Notes under the pieces: model-generated
Seen by the model: only the letters and a program-made list of their open reading frames with translations
Told to the model about the DNA's origin: nothing
The model's database searches: none
Made by a program: the position numbers and the translations under genes
Virus record (IMG/VR): IMGVR_UViG_3300020054_000460
Span: 1-34,315 of that record
Origin: a virus
Strand: one strand, 5' to 3'
Length of the DNA stretch: 34,315 nt
Shown here: piece after piece, positions 14,109 to 20,455 of the stretch
Numbering within the stretch: the stretch's first letter is position 1
Layout of the letters: each line of letters opens with the position of its first letter

Positions 14109-15608
14109 TCAGGGTCGGGTTGCGGTCTGGCCGGTGTGGTCTTCCCAGCGTTGGACGATGACGTCGCAGTAGCCGGGGTCGAGTTCGGCGGCGTAGACAG
14201 TGCGATCGTTGTTCTCGGCAGCGATGATCTCGGGGCAGGTTCCGGCGAACGGGACGGCGATGACGTCGCCTCGGTTGGAGCTGGTGCGGATGGCTCGTTC
14301 GGTGAGTGCGACCGGCTTCGGTGTGTCGTGCCCGTGCCGGTCATCGCCTCGTGGACTGTCGAAGGTCCAGACGTCGGTCATGTTGTCGTGGGTGTTGTTA
14401 AACGGTGCACGCGTGGCATACCAGGCATCTTTGAGATCTTGATACGACGTCCGATCGATTCCTTTGTAGTTCGTGGAAAGCGTGTCGAAGCCTTCCACGA
14501 ACGCTTGCCCGTCTGCGGCGTCTCGGAGCGCGTTGTAGTGCTTCTCGGGGATCATGACCCACTGCGACTTCGTGAACCAGTGGGAATACATGCCGACGCC
14601 GGTGATGCGCTTGATGTCCTTCGCTGTCCATCCCATCTTGTCGACTTCGGCGGCGAGGTGGCTGCGGATCGGTTCCCAGCCTTCCCAGTACTCGTCGGCG
14701 TTCGTGCTCATCGTCTGGCGTCCGAGCATGATGAGGAGGCAGCGTTCGGTCTCAGTCGAGTACATCCGACGTTCGTCTTGGTTCTGGCCTTGGGCGTTCC
14801 CTTTCGCCCACACGATCTCGTTCCGCATCTCGATCACTTCGGAGTCTCGAAGTCCGCCGAGATACCAGAGCCGCCACAGGTCATCGGCGATTCCCCAGAT
14901 GTACGCGGAGGCGTTGTCGAGGATGTGGGCGCGCCAGGTGGTCCACCATCGCATCTGGAACGCGTCGAGCTTCGGGCCGTGCTGGTTGTCGCCTGCGATG
15001 GTCTCCTTGTTCATGCCGTATGGCGGGTCGGCGTGGATCATCTGGGCGGGTTGCCCGTCGGCGAATAGGCGGGCGATGACTTGCGGGTCGGTCGTGTCGC
15101 CGCAGATGAGTCGGTGGTTCCCGAGGAGGATCAGGTCGCCGGGTTGCGTGATCGGGTCGTCGGGTGGTGCCGGTGTCGGTGGTTCGTCGGCGTCGGGACC
15201 GTGGCGTTCGAGGTCGGCGAGGAGATCGTCGAGGTCGTCGCCGTCGTAGCCTGTGCCGTCCAGGTTGCCCGTCTTGCCCATCTCGACCAGCAGTTCGGCG
15301 AGGGCGTGTTCGTCATATGTGGCGAGATCGGTGGTGCGGTTGTCTGCCAGGAGGATGCGATGCGCCGTGTCGTCATCGACATCGACCCAGTGCACCGGGA
15401 CACGATCGAGACCGCAGTGGATCGCGGCTTGGAGGCGGTGGTTGCCTGCGAGGACGTGGCCGGTGGAGATCTGTGCGACGAGGGTGCCGTACCAGCCGTT
15501 CGATTCGATCGACTGGATGATCGCGCCGACGTCGCCCTGCCGCGGGTTCGATGGATGCGGGACGAGTTCGGTGATGGCGGTCTTGCGGATGCCTGGCTTC
15601 GGGGTCAT
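14109..15608 (-). CDS. ParB-domain/DNA methyltransferase fusion, DPPY type
   Basis: 499 residues. The ParB-like domain (1-134) is almost the same as in the following gene (123 of 134 residues), but the methylase is different: DPPYGM at 194-199 (motif IV) and VPFAGTCPE around residue 455 (motif I), again beta-class. DPPY is typical of N6-adenine methylases. A long insert (about 240-430) may be the target recognition region. Part of this insert (about 14390-14600) is visibly less GC-rich than the neighbours, hinting at separate origin. ATG 15608 is eight bases from a TACCGT -10 box, so it is likely leaderless. Confidence 0.85.
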   Translation of the reverse strand: MTPKPGIRKTAITELVPHPSNPRQGDVGAIIQSIESNGWYGTLVAQISTGHVLAGNHRLQAAIHCGLDRVPVHWVDVDDDTAHRILLADNRTTDLATYDEHALAELLVEMGKTGNLDGTGYDGDDLDDLLADLERHGPDADEPPTPAPPDDPITQPGDLILLGNHRLICGDTTDPQVIARLFADGQPAQMIHADPPYGMNKETIAGDNQHGPKLDAFQMRWWTTWRAHILDNASAYIWGIADDLWRLWYLGGLRDSEVIEMRNEIVWAKGNAQGQNQDERRMYSTETERCLLIMLGRQTMSTNADEYWEGWEPIRSHLAAEVDKMGWTAKDIKRITGVGMYSHWFTKSQWVMIPEKHYNALRDAADGQAFVEGFDTLSTNYKGIDRTSYQDLKDAWYATRAPFNNTHDNMTDVWTFDSPRGDDRHGHDTPKPVALTERAIRTSSNRGDVIAVPFAGTCPEIIAAENNDRTVYAAELDPGYCDVIVQRWEDHTGQTATRP

Positions 15609-15647
15609 GCCCGTCGACGGTAGCGCCCTCGGTTACCGTTGATGGTG
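15609..15647. promoter_or_regulatory. Symmetrical divergent promoter of whiB-like and methyltransferase genes
   Basis: The 39 bases between the two start codons contain ACGGTA (15617-15622) and TACCGT (15634-15639), an inverted repeat with an 11-base spacer. Each arm reads as a TANNNT -10 box towards its own gene, and in both directions exactly eight bases separate it from the ATG (15608 and 15648). No ribosome-binding site is present on either side. One protein binding the repeat could control both genes. Confidence 0.55.
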
Positions 15648-15878
15648 ATGGAGAGCGTCGAGTGGATGCGAGACGGGGCGTGCCGTGGCGGGTCGGTCGA
15701 CGTGTGGTTCCCTGAGCAGCCTGACTTCCGAGAGGCTCGGGAGGTGTGCCGTCGGTGTCGAGTCCAGGTGGAGTGCCTCGACTATGCGGTGCGGCGTCCG
15801 GAGGTGTTCGGAGTGTGGGGCGGGACGTCCCCGGCGGAACGCGTCGAGATCAGACGACGCAGGATCGCTGGGTCGTAG
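15648..15878 (+). CDS. WhiB-family iron-sulfur transcription regulator
   Basis: 76 residues. Cys12, Cys34, Cys37 and Cys43 (CX21CX2CX5C) are the four ligands of the WhiB 4Fe-4S cluster, and GVWGGTSPAER (55-65) is the WhiB turn motif; the basic end (EIRRRRIAG) is the DNA- or sigma-contact tail. WhiB proteins act on promoters through the primary sigma factor and exist only in Actinobacteria and their phages. A phage homologue in mycobacteriophage TM4 (gp49) is known to interfere with host WhiB2. The start at 15648 is chosen for symmetry with the divergent gene; ATG 15642 and TTG 15639 are possible. The last 97 bases overlap the convergent gene at 15782-15955. Confidence 0.9.
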   Translation: MESVEWMRDGACRGGSVDVWFPEQPDFREAREVCRRCRVQVECLDYAVRRPEVFGVWGGTSPAERVEIRRRRIAGS

Positions 15879-15955
15879 TGCTCGCCGGTTCCGCCGAGGG
15901 TCCGGTAGAGGGCTCGGAGTTCGGCGACGTTCAGATCGTCGAGCGTCACCCTCAC
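15782..15955 (-). CDS. Small protein, last gene of the leftward accessory cassette
   Basis: 57 residues from GTG 15955 (GTGA overlap with the preceding stop): VRVTLDDLNVAELRALYRTL, then GEHYDPAILRRLI and a Pro/Thr-rich tail. The first half looks like a short helical pair (LN..EL..LYR). I recognise no family. Its last 97 bases lie antisense to the WhiB-like gene, so the C-terminal tail may simply be readthrough of non-conserved sequence. Coupling to the preceding gene is the main evidence that it is translated. Confidence 0.5.
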   Translation of the reverse strand: MRVTLDDLNVAELRALYRTLGGTGEHYDPAILRRLISTRSAGDVPPHTPNTSGRRTA

Positions 15956-16254
15956 TCCTGATGACCTCGTCGTTCTAGCTCTTGTTCCACCAGCTTCAGC
16001 TTCCTGCGCGCCAACCGGGACTCCACGCTGTCTCGCTCGTCGATGAACGTGCGGCGATACTTGTCGTTCTCGATCTCGGCTCGGAACGTGTCGCGGCACT
16101 CGATGAGCACTTCCACGTCCCACCATTGGAGCAGCCGCATCATGTGTCGATCGAGCGACGCGAGGTCGTTCGTTCTAGACGGTAGCTGCCGTCGAAGTTT
16201 GCCTGCCTCGGTTCGTTTACGTCTGCGCGTGTCGGTCTTCCGCTTACGACCCAT
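15952..16254 (-). CDS. Basic coiled-coil protein of unknown function
   Basis: 100 residues. The N-terminus is strongly basic (GRKRKTDTRRRKRTEAGKLR), a likely nucleic acid contact; the rest is helical with heptad-like spacing (DSVESRLARRKLKLVEQELERR). ATG 16254 overlaps the upstream stop as TGATG. Part of a run of small coupled genes. No known family could be named; an RNA- or DNA-binding accessory factor is only a guess. Confidence 0.55.
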   Translation of the reverse strand: MGRKRKTDTRRRKRTEAGKLRRQLPSRTNDLASLDRHMMRLLQWWDVEVLIECRDTFRAEIENDKYRRTFIDERDSVESRLARRKLKLVEQELERRGHQE

Positions 16255-16370
16255 CAGCACGTTCCCCAACAGGAGTCGGGTCCGATGATGAATCCGAGCC
16301 GGATGATCGCGAGCCATGCCAGCCCGAGGATGGCGGCGGTGGCGGTGAGGTCGATGAGCCGGTTCGTCAT
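16254..16370 (-). CDS. Small single-pass membrane protein
   Basis: 38 residues: MTNRLIDLTATAAILGLAWLAI, a clear transmembrane helix of about 20 residues (9-31), then a short tail with two Cys (DSCWGTC). ATG 16370 overlaps the preceding stop as ATGA, so it is made by coupling. Tiny early membrane proteins in phages often act in superinfection exclusion or membrane takeover, but nothing here identifies the role. Confidence 0.5.
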   Translation of the reverse strand: MTNRLIDLTATAAILGLAWLAIIRLGFIIGPDSCWGTC

Positions 16371-16639
16371 GATGACTCTCCGAGGACGGTGCTCTTCTTG
16401 GACCGGCCGGTGCGGAGTCGCCACGCTGCCCGGTACTCGGACTCGCGGCGTGAGCACTCGTCGCAGCGGCAGCCCTTGGCGTAGCGGCGGCGGGTGCCGT
16501 GGACGGCAGGCTGGACTGGGCGCGCCTTGCGGACCGGTGTGGGTTGCGATGCTGGTGGTGGTAGCTCCACCGGTTCTGGCTTGTTGAGTGGTTCTATCGT
16601 CCAGCCGTACCAGTTCTTGACTCGTCGTAGTTCGGTCAC
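16367..16639 (-). CDS. Small protein with HGTRRRYAKGCRCDEC motif
   Basis: 90 residues from GTG 16639 (GTGA overlap). The front is Pro-rich (PEPVELPPPASQPTP), followed by VHGTRRRYAKGCRCDECSRRE. The HGT..YA.GCRC..C...ESEYRA block (about residues 50-75) recurs in small proteins of actinobacteria and actinophages and probably binds zinc. The function of the family is unknown; a nucleic-acid-binding role is reasonable given the basic residues. Confidence 0.6.
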   Translation of the reverse strand: MTELRRVKNWYGWTIEPLNKPEPVELPPPASQPTPVRKARPVQPAVHGTRRRYAKGCRCDECSRRESEYRAAWRLRTGRSKKSTVLGESS

Positions 16640-16860
16640 GCGATCGGCTCCCACTCGGCGAAGTCCCGCTCGAACTCGTCGACGGTGAGGCTCATCTCGT
16701 CGGCGGCGGTGACGAGGTCGCTGTTGACGAGGCTGATGCGGACGTTCGCAGCGAGGTCGGACAGGTCGCAGAGCTGCTCGATGACGGACTCGTCGTCGTG
16801 GCACCCGAACAGGTTCGCCATCGTCGAGACGATGTTGATGGTGCGGCGCGGGTCCTTCAC
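16636..16860 (-). CDS. Small acidic helical protein of unknown function
   Basis: 74 residues from GTG 16860, overlapping the upstream TGA as GTGA. The protein is acidic and likely helical (ESVIEQLCDLSDLAANVRIS ... VDEFERDFAEWEPI). No motif is recognised. Lies in the coupled accessory cassette; an acidic DNA-mimic or partner-binding role cannot be judged from sequence. Confidence 0.5.
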   Translation of the reverse strand: MKDPRRTINIVSTMANLFGCHDDESVIEQLCDLSDLAANVRISLVNSDLVTAADEMSLTVDEFERDFAEWEPIA

Positions 16861-16994
16861 GACTCCTCGCATTCGTGGCCGTAGTACCACTCGCTCGCGT
16901 CGTCTTCGTCGAGCAAGTCGAACGCTCGGTCGCATTCCTTGCATACCGCAAAGCCCCACTCTTCCGCGGCGGGTGTGGTGGTCGGGTTCTTCAT
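16857..16994 (-). CDS. Small zinc-finger-like protein
   Basis: 45 residues: after an unstructured start, VCKECDRAFDLL and then YYGHECEES provide Cys18, Cys21, His40 and Cys42, a plausible CX2C..HXC zinc site. The ATG has AGGAGG six bases upstream, preceded by the CCACC/CCAACC leader found at several genes in this region. Acidic overall, so protein contact is as likely as DNA contact. No named family. Confidence 0.55.
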   Translation of the reverse strand: MKNPTTTPAAEEWGFAVCKECDRAFDLLDEDDASEWYYGHECEES

Positions 16995-17026
16995 GATGAT
17001 CCTCCTTGGATCTGGTTGGTGGTTGA

Positions 17027-17404
17027 TTAGTTGATGGTGAACAAGGCGCGGACGGTCGCCTTGCTGTCGTCGTCGGTGGTCAGGCTGAACAGCAGCGCCC
17101 GCAGGGTCTGCAGGTTCGAGTCGAACGCGGTCTGCGCGTCGGCCAGTTCCCGGCCGGTCTGCGCGATTCGATCGACCTCGAAGGAAGTACCGTGACCGGC
17201 GGCGATCTTGTCGTTGAGCTGCGCGCCCAGATCGGCGAGCCTGCGAGCGTTCGAGTTGAGATCGCGGAAGGCCGAGTTGATGTCGGCCATCAGGTTCCGA
17301 GCGAAGGTCACGAGACTGTCCTGCTCGAAGTTGCCGGAGTCCCAGACGAAGGCGTCGAGGTTTTCGACGAGGTCGGCGGTCTTGTTGATGGTTGCGGTGG
17401 TCAT
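17027..17404 (-). CDS. Helical protein of unknown function
   Basis: 125 residues: MTTATINKTADLVENLDAF and further long helices (FARNLMADINSAFRDLNSNA, RRLADLGAQLNDKI), suggesting a coiled-coil or helical bundle. No Cys and no membrane segment. Good AGGAG six bases before ATG 17404, preceded by a CCACCCACCACC leader. No family recognised; the second gene of the leftward cassette behind the promoter at 17722-17751. Confidence 0.6.
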   Translation of the reverse strand: MTTATINKTADLVENLDAFVWDSGNFEQDSLVTFARNLMADINSAFRDLNSNARRLADLGAQLNDKIAAGHGTSFEVDRIAQTGRELADAQTAFDSNLQTLRALLFSLTTDDDSKATVRALFTIN

Positions 17405-17434
17405 GGCTGTCTCCTTGGTGGTGGGTGGTTGGAA

Positions 17435-17683
17435 TCAGTAGGCGACGAGACCGCTGAGGTCGTTCGTGGCGATGGCTGGCTGGATGTTGGCACGCTCGGC
17501 GAACTCGGTCGCTTCGATAAGCGTGTCGCACAGCGCGACCTCCATGCCGTAGCCGTCGTCGGCTTCGTTATCGACGACCCAGAACTCGATGTTGTTGTGG
17601 TTGCCGTAGAACACTTCGGCGGTGAACCGAGCGTCTCGGTCAGTGTGGAGGTGGAGGTGGTGGAGGGCTTCGCTGTAGGTCAT
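17435..17683 (-). CDS. Small acidic protein, first gene of the distal leftward operon
   Basis: 82 residues beginning MTYSEALHHLHLHTDRD. Short alpha-beta appearance (ARFTAEVFYGNHNNIEFWVV followed by ADDGYGMEVALCDT and a helix LIEATEFAERAN). GAGGAG precedes ATG 17683 with the CCAACCACCACC leader just upstream. It lies directly behind a well-formed promoter. I do not recognise it. Confidence 0.6.
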   Translation of the reverse strand: MTYSEALHHLHLHTDRDARFTAEVFYGNHNNIEFWVVDNEADDGYGMEVALCDTLIEATEFAERANIQPAIATNDLSGLVAY

Positions 17684-17721
17684 GTCGGTGTCTCCTCGGT
17701 GGTGGTTGGTTCGACAAGTGA

Positions 17722-17777
17722 TAGTTAACACCATCCCGCAACAGTTGTCAACACCAGCGGGGCACATTCTTCGAGAA
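17722..17777 (-). promoter_or_regulatory. Early promoter with upstream palindrome
   Basis: Minus-strand TTGACA (17751-17746), 18-base spacer, TAACTA (17727-17722). The expected start lies about 32 bases before the ATG at 17683, leaving room for the CCAACC leader and ribosome-binding site. Fifteen bases upstream of the -35 is the palindrome TTCTCGAAGAA (17777-17767), matching a site at the same distance from the promoter at 23990. Confidence 0.7.
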
Positions 17778-17779
17778 GT

Positions 17780-17865
17780 TGGGCCGGGGTGTTTCATGCG
17801 GCAACCGCGCCACCACAGCGCACAACCGGTCACTCGGCTCTCCCGAGGCACCATGCCCCGGCCCA
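17780..17865 (-). terminator. Branched hairpin region at the end of the antirestriction operon
   Basis: Outer arms 17780-17789 and 17856-17865 (TGGGCCGGGG/CCCCGGCCCA) form a perfect 10-bp stem enclosing three small hairpins: CTCGG/CCGAG (17833-17847), GCGC/GCGC (17807-17821, 7-base loop) and GCGG/CCGC (17798-17808), the last two mutually exclusive. This resembles a small branched RNA. It fills the gap between the stop at 17887 and the next promoter. It may be a terminator without a T-run or a short non-coding RNA. Bases 17752-17886 hold no gene. Confidence 0.45.
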
Positions 17866-17886
17866 GATCTCTATGTCGGCCGCAGC

Positions 17887-18327
17887 CTACAGGATGCGGA
17901 CCGACCTCGCCTCGCTGGTCGTCTCGGCGAACTCGTCCGGGTCGAGGCCCCGGTCGCGGAGCGCACCGATGCGCCAGTACGAGATCCCGGCACACTCCCG
18001 GAGGGCACGAGTGACGACGACCCACGACGGCTCCACCTCGCCCGTGTCCGGGTCGATGTGGCGTTCGTCGAGGGCACGGGACACGACATGCTTCGTCAGC
18101 TCGTCGTGATCCCACCGGCGGTTGCGTCGCTTCGACACTTCGACGAGGCCGAACGCGGTCTCGGTCTTGCGGCCGGGTGCGGCGTCGTGGATCTCGCTGA
18201 TGAGGAACTGTTCGTGCTCCCGGAGTTGGGTGATGCGCTCACGGGTGTCGAGTAGCGCCTCGACGAGTTCGTCGAGGGTCAGGCCGTGGCCGATCTCCTC
18301 GTGAGGCAAGCATTCATCGGGTGTCAT
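17887..18327 (-). CDS. Actinophage conserved hypothetical protein
   Basis: 146 residues. A helical first third (ELVEALLDTRERITQLREHEQF) leads into APGRKTETAFGLVEVSKRRNR and RWDHDELTKHVVSRAL, and the end has GLDPDEF. This layout (helices, GRKT..... VE....R..WDHD, then GLDPDEF) recurs in small early proteins of many actinobacterial phages, with no known function. ATG 18327 overlaps the preceding stop as ATGA. The last gene before the hairpin region. Confidence 0.6.
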   Translation of the reverse strand: MTPDECLPHEEIGHGLTLDELVEALLDTRERITQLREHEQFLISEIHDAAPGRKTETAFGLVEVSKRRNRRWDHDELTKHVVSRALDERHIDPDTGEVEPSWVVVTRALRECAGISYWRIGALRDRGLDPDEFAETTSEARSVRIL

Positions 18328-18734
18328 GCCGCGCCCCTTGGTCCGAAGCGGAGTTGCCACATCGTCGGGTCCCAGGCTTCGCCCTCGCCGATCGCGAGGT
18401 GGACGCCGCCCTCGGAGTGGCCGACGATCACGACGGTCTCGTCCTCGATGTTCGGGCGCGGAGTGAAGTGAACGCCGCACTCGTCGCCGACGGCGAGCGC
18501 GATGATCGACGACACGAACACGGTGCCGTGCAGCTCCTCGAACGGGACGCCGATGATCGAGCAGTCCTCGATGACGGTGGCGATCCATTCGCGAAGGGTG
18601 ACGGGTTCGCACCAGGTGAACAAGACGCCGTACTGGAAGACGTCGACCTCGCCGATGTGGTTCAGGTAGAACTCGTCGACGGCGATGTGCGCGGTCGGCA
18701 CGTCGTCGCCGGTGAGTCGAGCGTCGCGGGTCAT
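18324..18734 (-). CDS. Protein of unknown function beside the ArdA-like gene
   Basis: 136 residues beginning MTRDARLTGDDVPTAHIAVD. Mixed alpha-beta, with hydrophobic strands (TVFVSSIIALAVGDECGVHF) and two late glycine-rich turns (VIVGHSEGGVHLAIGEGEAW). Coupled both sides by four-base overlaps. Acidic, like its neighbour; a second antirestriction or defence-evasion protein is possible from context alone. No family recognised. Confidence 0.55.
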   Translation of the reverse strand: MTRDARLTGDDVPTAHIAVDEFYLNHIGEVDVFQYGVLFTWCEPVTLREWIATVIEDCSIIGVPFEELHGTVFVSSIIALAVGDECGVHFTPRPNIEDETVVIVGHSEGGVHLAIGEGEAWDPTMWQLRFGPRGAA

Positions 18735-19081
18735 TCGGGATCGGCTTCGGTTCGGGTCACGATGACCGGGCCGACCATCTTCGGCTCCTCGCTGATCTGG
18801 AAGATCCAGACGCCGGTCGGGTGACCGATCGACACGAAGCAGCCGTCGACGCCGAACACCCAGTCGATGTAGGCGTCGGCGTCGAAGAACGGGACGAGCA
18901 TGTCGGTCAGGCCGTGCTCCCAGGCTGCCCGGTCGTAGGCGAAGCGTTGGAGGCTCGGCCACTCGCCGAGGTACTCGTTCTCGAACGTCTCGGCGGTGAC
19001 CTCGATGGGTTCGTCCTGGAGGCGTGCCCACGCTTCGAGCGCGGGCCAGTCGGCTGAGGGGATGCGGTCGATCGCTTCCAT
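18731..19081 (-). CDS. ArdA-like antirestriction protein
   Basis: 116 residues, strongly acidic. Residues about 30-100 fit the C-terminal part of ArdA: TFENEYLGEWPSLQRFAYD (compare E.Y.G.W.S...FA), then LTDMLVPFFDADAYIDWVF and CFVSIGHPTGVWIF, like the ArdA phrase ending in FYIDWEA and VF. ArdA mimics bent B-form DNA and blocks type I restriction-modification enzymes. Full ArdA is about 165 residues, so this lacks an N-terminal domain; known short forms are still active in some systems. ATG 19081 overlaps the upstream stop as TGATG. With two methyltransferases on the same genome, evading restriction looks important to this phage. Confidence 0.55.
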   Translation of the reverse strand: MEAIDRIPSADWPALEAWARLQDEPIEVTAETFENEYLGEWPSLQRFAYDRAAWEHGLTDMLVPFFDADAYIDWVFGVDGCFVSIGHPTGVWIFQISEEPKMVGPVIVTRTEADPE

Positions 19082-19332
19082 CAGAACGCACCGCCCTCGA
19101 CGACCGGCTCGTCGCCCTCGACGGTCAACCCGCGGGCGCGTGCGTCTTGCTTCCAGCACTCGTCCTGGATGCGGCGAGCGTCTCGGGCGGTGTCCTGGAT
19201 GCGGATGCCGAACGGCGTCTGGGCGTTCTGCTGGTCTCGGTGGAACCCGAGGAGCGCCGCCTCGATGGTCATCAGCTCCTGGACGCTGACGTCGATGATG
19301 GCCCGGTCGGGGTAGGCGATAATGACGTTCAC
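19081..19332 (-). CDS. Small protein of unknown function
   Basis: 83 residues from GTG 19332, overlapping the preceding stop as GTGA: MNVIIAYPDRAIIDVSVQEL, then a helical, Arg- and Gln-rich stretch (RIQDTARDARRIQDECWKQD). The first part reads as a beta hairpin and helix. No recognised family; operon context is the antirestriction cassette. Confidence 0.55.
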   Translation of the reverse strand: MNVIIAYPDRAIIDVSVQELMTIEAALLGFHRDQQNAQTPFGIRIQDTARDARRIQDECWKQDARARGLTVEGDEPVVEGGAF

Positions 19333-19679
19333 GATGCCACCGCCTCGGTGTCGCTCTTCATCGAGTCGACGGCGAGCGCTCCAGCGATGGCGTCAGCGAT
19401 CTCCATCGGGACGAAGATCGTGTCGTGCTGGTCGAGCTTGACGACCAGGTAGCGGCTGCCGTCGTCACGCGTCTGGACGTAGGCGTAGACGTCGTCGGTG
19501 GTCGACAGGTGGATCGACTGCGATGTCCAGACGCCGACGAGGGCGTTGTCGTAGCTGGTGGTCGACGTGGTGACGTACTGCGTGATGATCCTCGTCTGGA
19601 CCCACGGCGTGTCGTTGTGGACGTTGCCGGTCATGGTCTCGACGCTGGTGTTGGTTGGTTCGTGGTGGTAGTTGAGCAT
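19329..19679 (-). CDS. Small protein downstream of the tetranucleotide repeat
   Basis: 116 residues beginning MLNYHHEPTNTSVETMTG. Beta-rich and Thr-rich (VQTRIITQYVTTSTTSYDN, DDVYAYVQTRDDGSRYLVV), with a helical end (ADAIAGALAVDSM). The start at 19679 is set by GGAGG five bases upstream. The leader between this gene and the previous stop is a pure repeat. No family recognised. Confidence 0.6.
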   Translation of the reverse strand: MLNYHHEPTNTSVETMTGNVHNDTPWVQTRIITQYVTTSTTSYDNALVGVWTSQSIHLSTTDDVYAYVQTRDDGSRYLVVKLDQHDTIFVPMEIADAIAGALAVDSMKSDTEAVAS

Positions 19680-19694
19680 GATGCCCTCCGTGGT

Positions 19695-19752
19695 GGTTGG
19701 TTGGTTGGTTGGTTGGTTGATTGGTTGGTTGGTTGGTTGGTTGGTTGGTTGG
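19695..19752. repeat. GGTT tetranucleotide tandem array (14 units)
   Basis: Thirteen GGTT units and one GATT (7th unit), then GG, end where the upstream gene stops (19754). On the mRNA (minus) strand this is a CCAA repeat that fills the leader between two genes and stops about ten bases before the ribosome-binding site at 19679. Such arrays are prone to slippage, so unit number may vary between phage particles. Confidence 0.95.
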
Positions 19753-19753
19753 A

Positions 19754-19969
19754 TCAAGCCGCGGTGACGGAGCGAACGAAGCGCCCGAAGAACCCGGCGT
19801 TTTCTCGAACGACTTCGACGAGGTCGTCGTCGTTGAGACCATCGAGTGCGTCTTCCATCCAGGCGACGACGAGGCCGACGGAGCGTCGGAACTCGGCGAC
19901 TGTTTGGACGCTGGTCTCGAGGGTGGTGCCCTGGGTGGTGGTGGTGGTGGTGGGGTTGGTGTTCTGCAT
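19754..19969 (-). CDS. Small protein with poly-Thr start, first gene of the antirestriction operon
   Basis: 71 residues: MQNTNPTTTTTTQGTTLE, then a helix pair (AEFRRSVGLVVAWMEDALDG and DDDLVEVVRENAGFFGRFVR). No ribosome-binding site; the ATG at 19969 is six bases after a possible -10, so it may be translated from a leaderless message. No family recognised. Confidence 0.55.
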   Translation of the reverse strand: MQNTNPTTTTTTQGTTLETSVQTVAEFRRSVGLVVAWMEDALDGLNDDDLVEVVRENAGFFGRFVRSVTAA

Positions 19970-19975
19970 GTAGGT

Positions 19976-20004
19976 ATCTAACCACACCCGCGACTGTTTG
20001 ACAA
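19976..20004 (-). promoter_or_regulatory. Promoter of the antirestriction operon
   Basis: Minus-strand TTGTCA (20004-19999), 17-base spacer and TTAGAT (19981-19976), then six bases to the ATG at 19969. TAGATA one base on is an alternative -10. A short inverted repeat (TCATCT/AGATGA, 20014-20030) lies just upstream over the end of the RusA gene. The 45 bases 19970-20014 hold no gene. Confidence 0.6.
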
Positions 20005-20014
20005 CCACCCCAGG

Positions 20015-20455
20015 TCATCTTTCCGAGATGACGATCCGAACGCCTTGGTCGCTCGCTTTCTGTTGCGGCCAGAATCGAATCGACAGGACATAGTCCGGGG
20101 TGTCGTCGGGCCACACGCCAGCGTCGACGAGTCCGTCGATCGCTGCCTTCACGACGGGCAGGCACGCGCCGACATCTTGCCGTCCAGAGCGTCGAGCGGT
20201 GAGCGGCACCGCGTCGATGTGGCATGGACCGACCGACCCGTTCGTCGGGAGTTTCGACGTGAGTGCCAGCCAGGCGAACGCCTCGCGCCATGCCTTCACC
20301 ACCGACGAGCGGGTCGACCAGTGCGTCGATCGTTCTTTGTTGACGGTCAGGATGTCGTCGTAGTGGGTCAGGGTCCAGCGTCTGCCGTTCGCAGCAGTCC
20401 AGTCTCCGTCGCTTGGGTCGGGTATCGGTGAATCCAGTCGTGGCACGCTCGGCAT
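20015..20455 (-). CDS. RusA-like Holliday junction resolvase
   Basis: 146 residues beginning MPSVPRLDSPIPD. The active-site region reads HIDAVPLTARRSGRQDVGAC, with Asp81 and Asp94, then VVKAAIDGLVDAGVWPDD (Lys103, Asp107, Asp117-118), the RusA order of paired acidic residues around K...DGL...GVW.DD. RusA enzymes resolve branched DNA during recombination and before packaging. It overlaps the HNH gene by 88 bases in another frame. It fits with the annealing protein and HNH nuclease in the same operon. Confidence 0.75.
   Translation of the reverse strand: MPSVPRLDSPIPDPSDGDWTAANGRRWTLTHYDDILTVNKERSTHWSTRSSVVKAWREAFAWLALTSKLPTNGSVGPCHIDAVPLTARRSGRQDVGACLPVVKAAIDGLVDAGVWPDDTPDYVLSIRFWPQQKASDQGVRIVISER

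Noticed and set aside
17780-17865. tRNA gene
   Set aside because: Cloverleaf-like arms are present, but the T-loop (GGTTCRA) is absent, the putative anticodon loop lacks U33, and two of the arms overlap.
19695-19752. CRISPR array
   Set aside because: The repeat unit is four bases with no spacers; it is a microsatellite.
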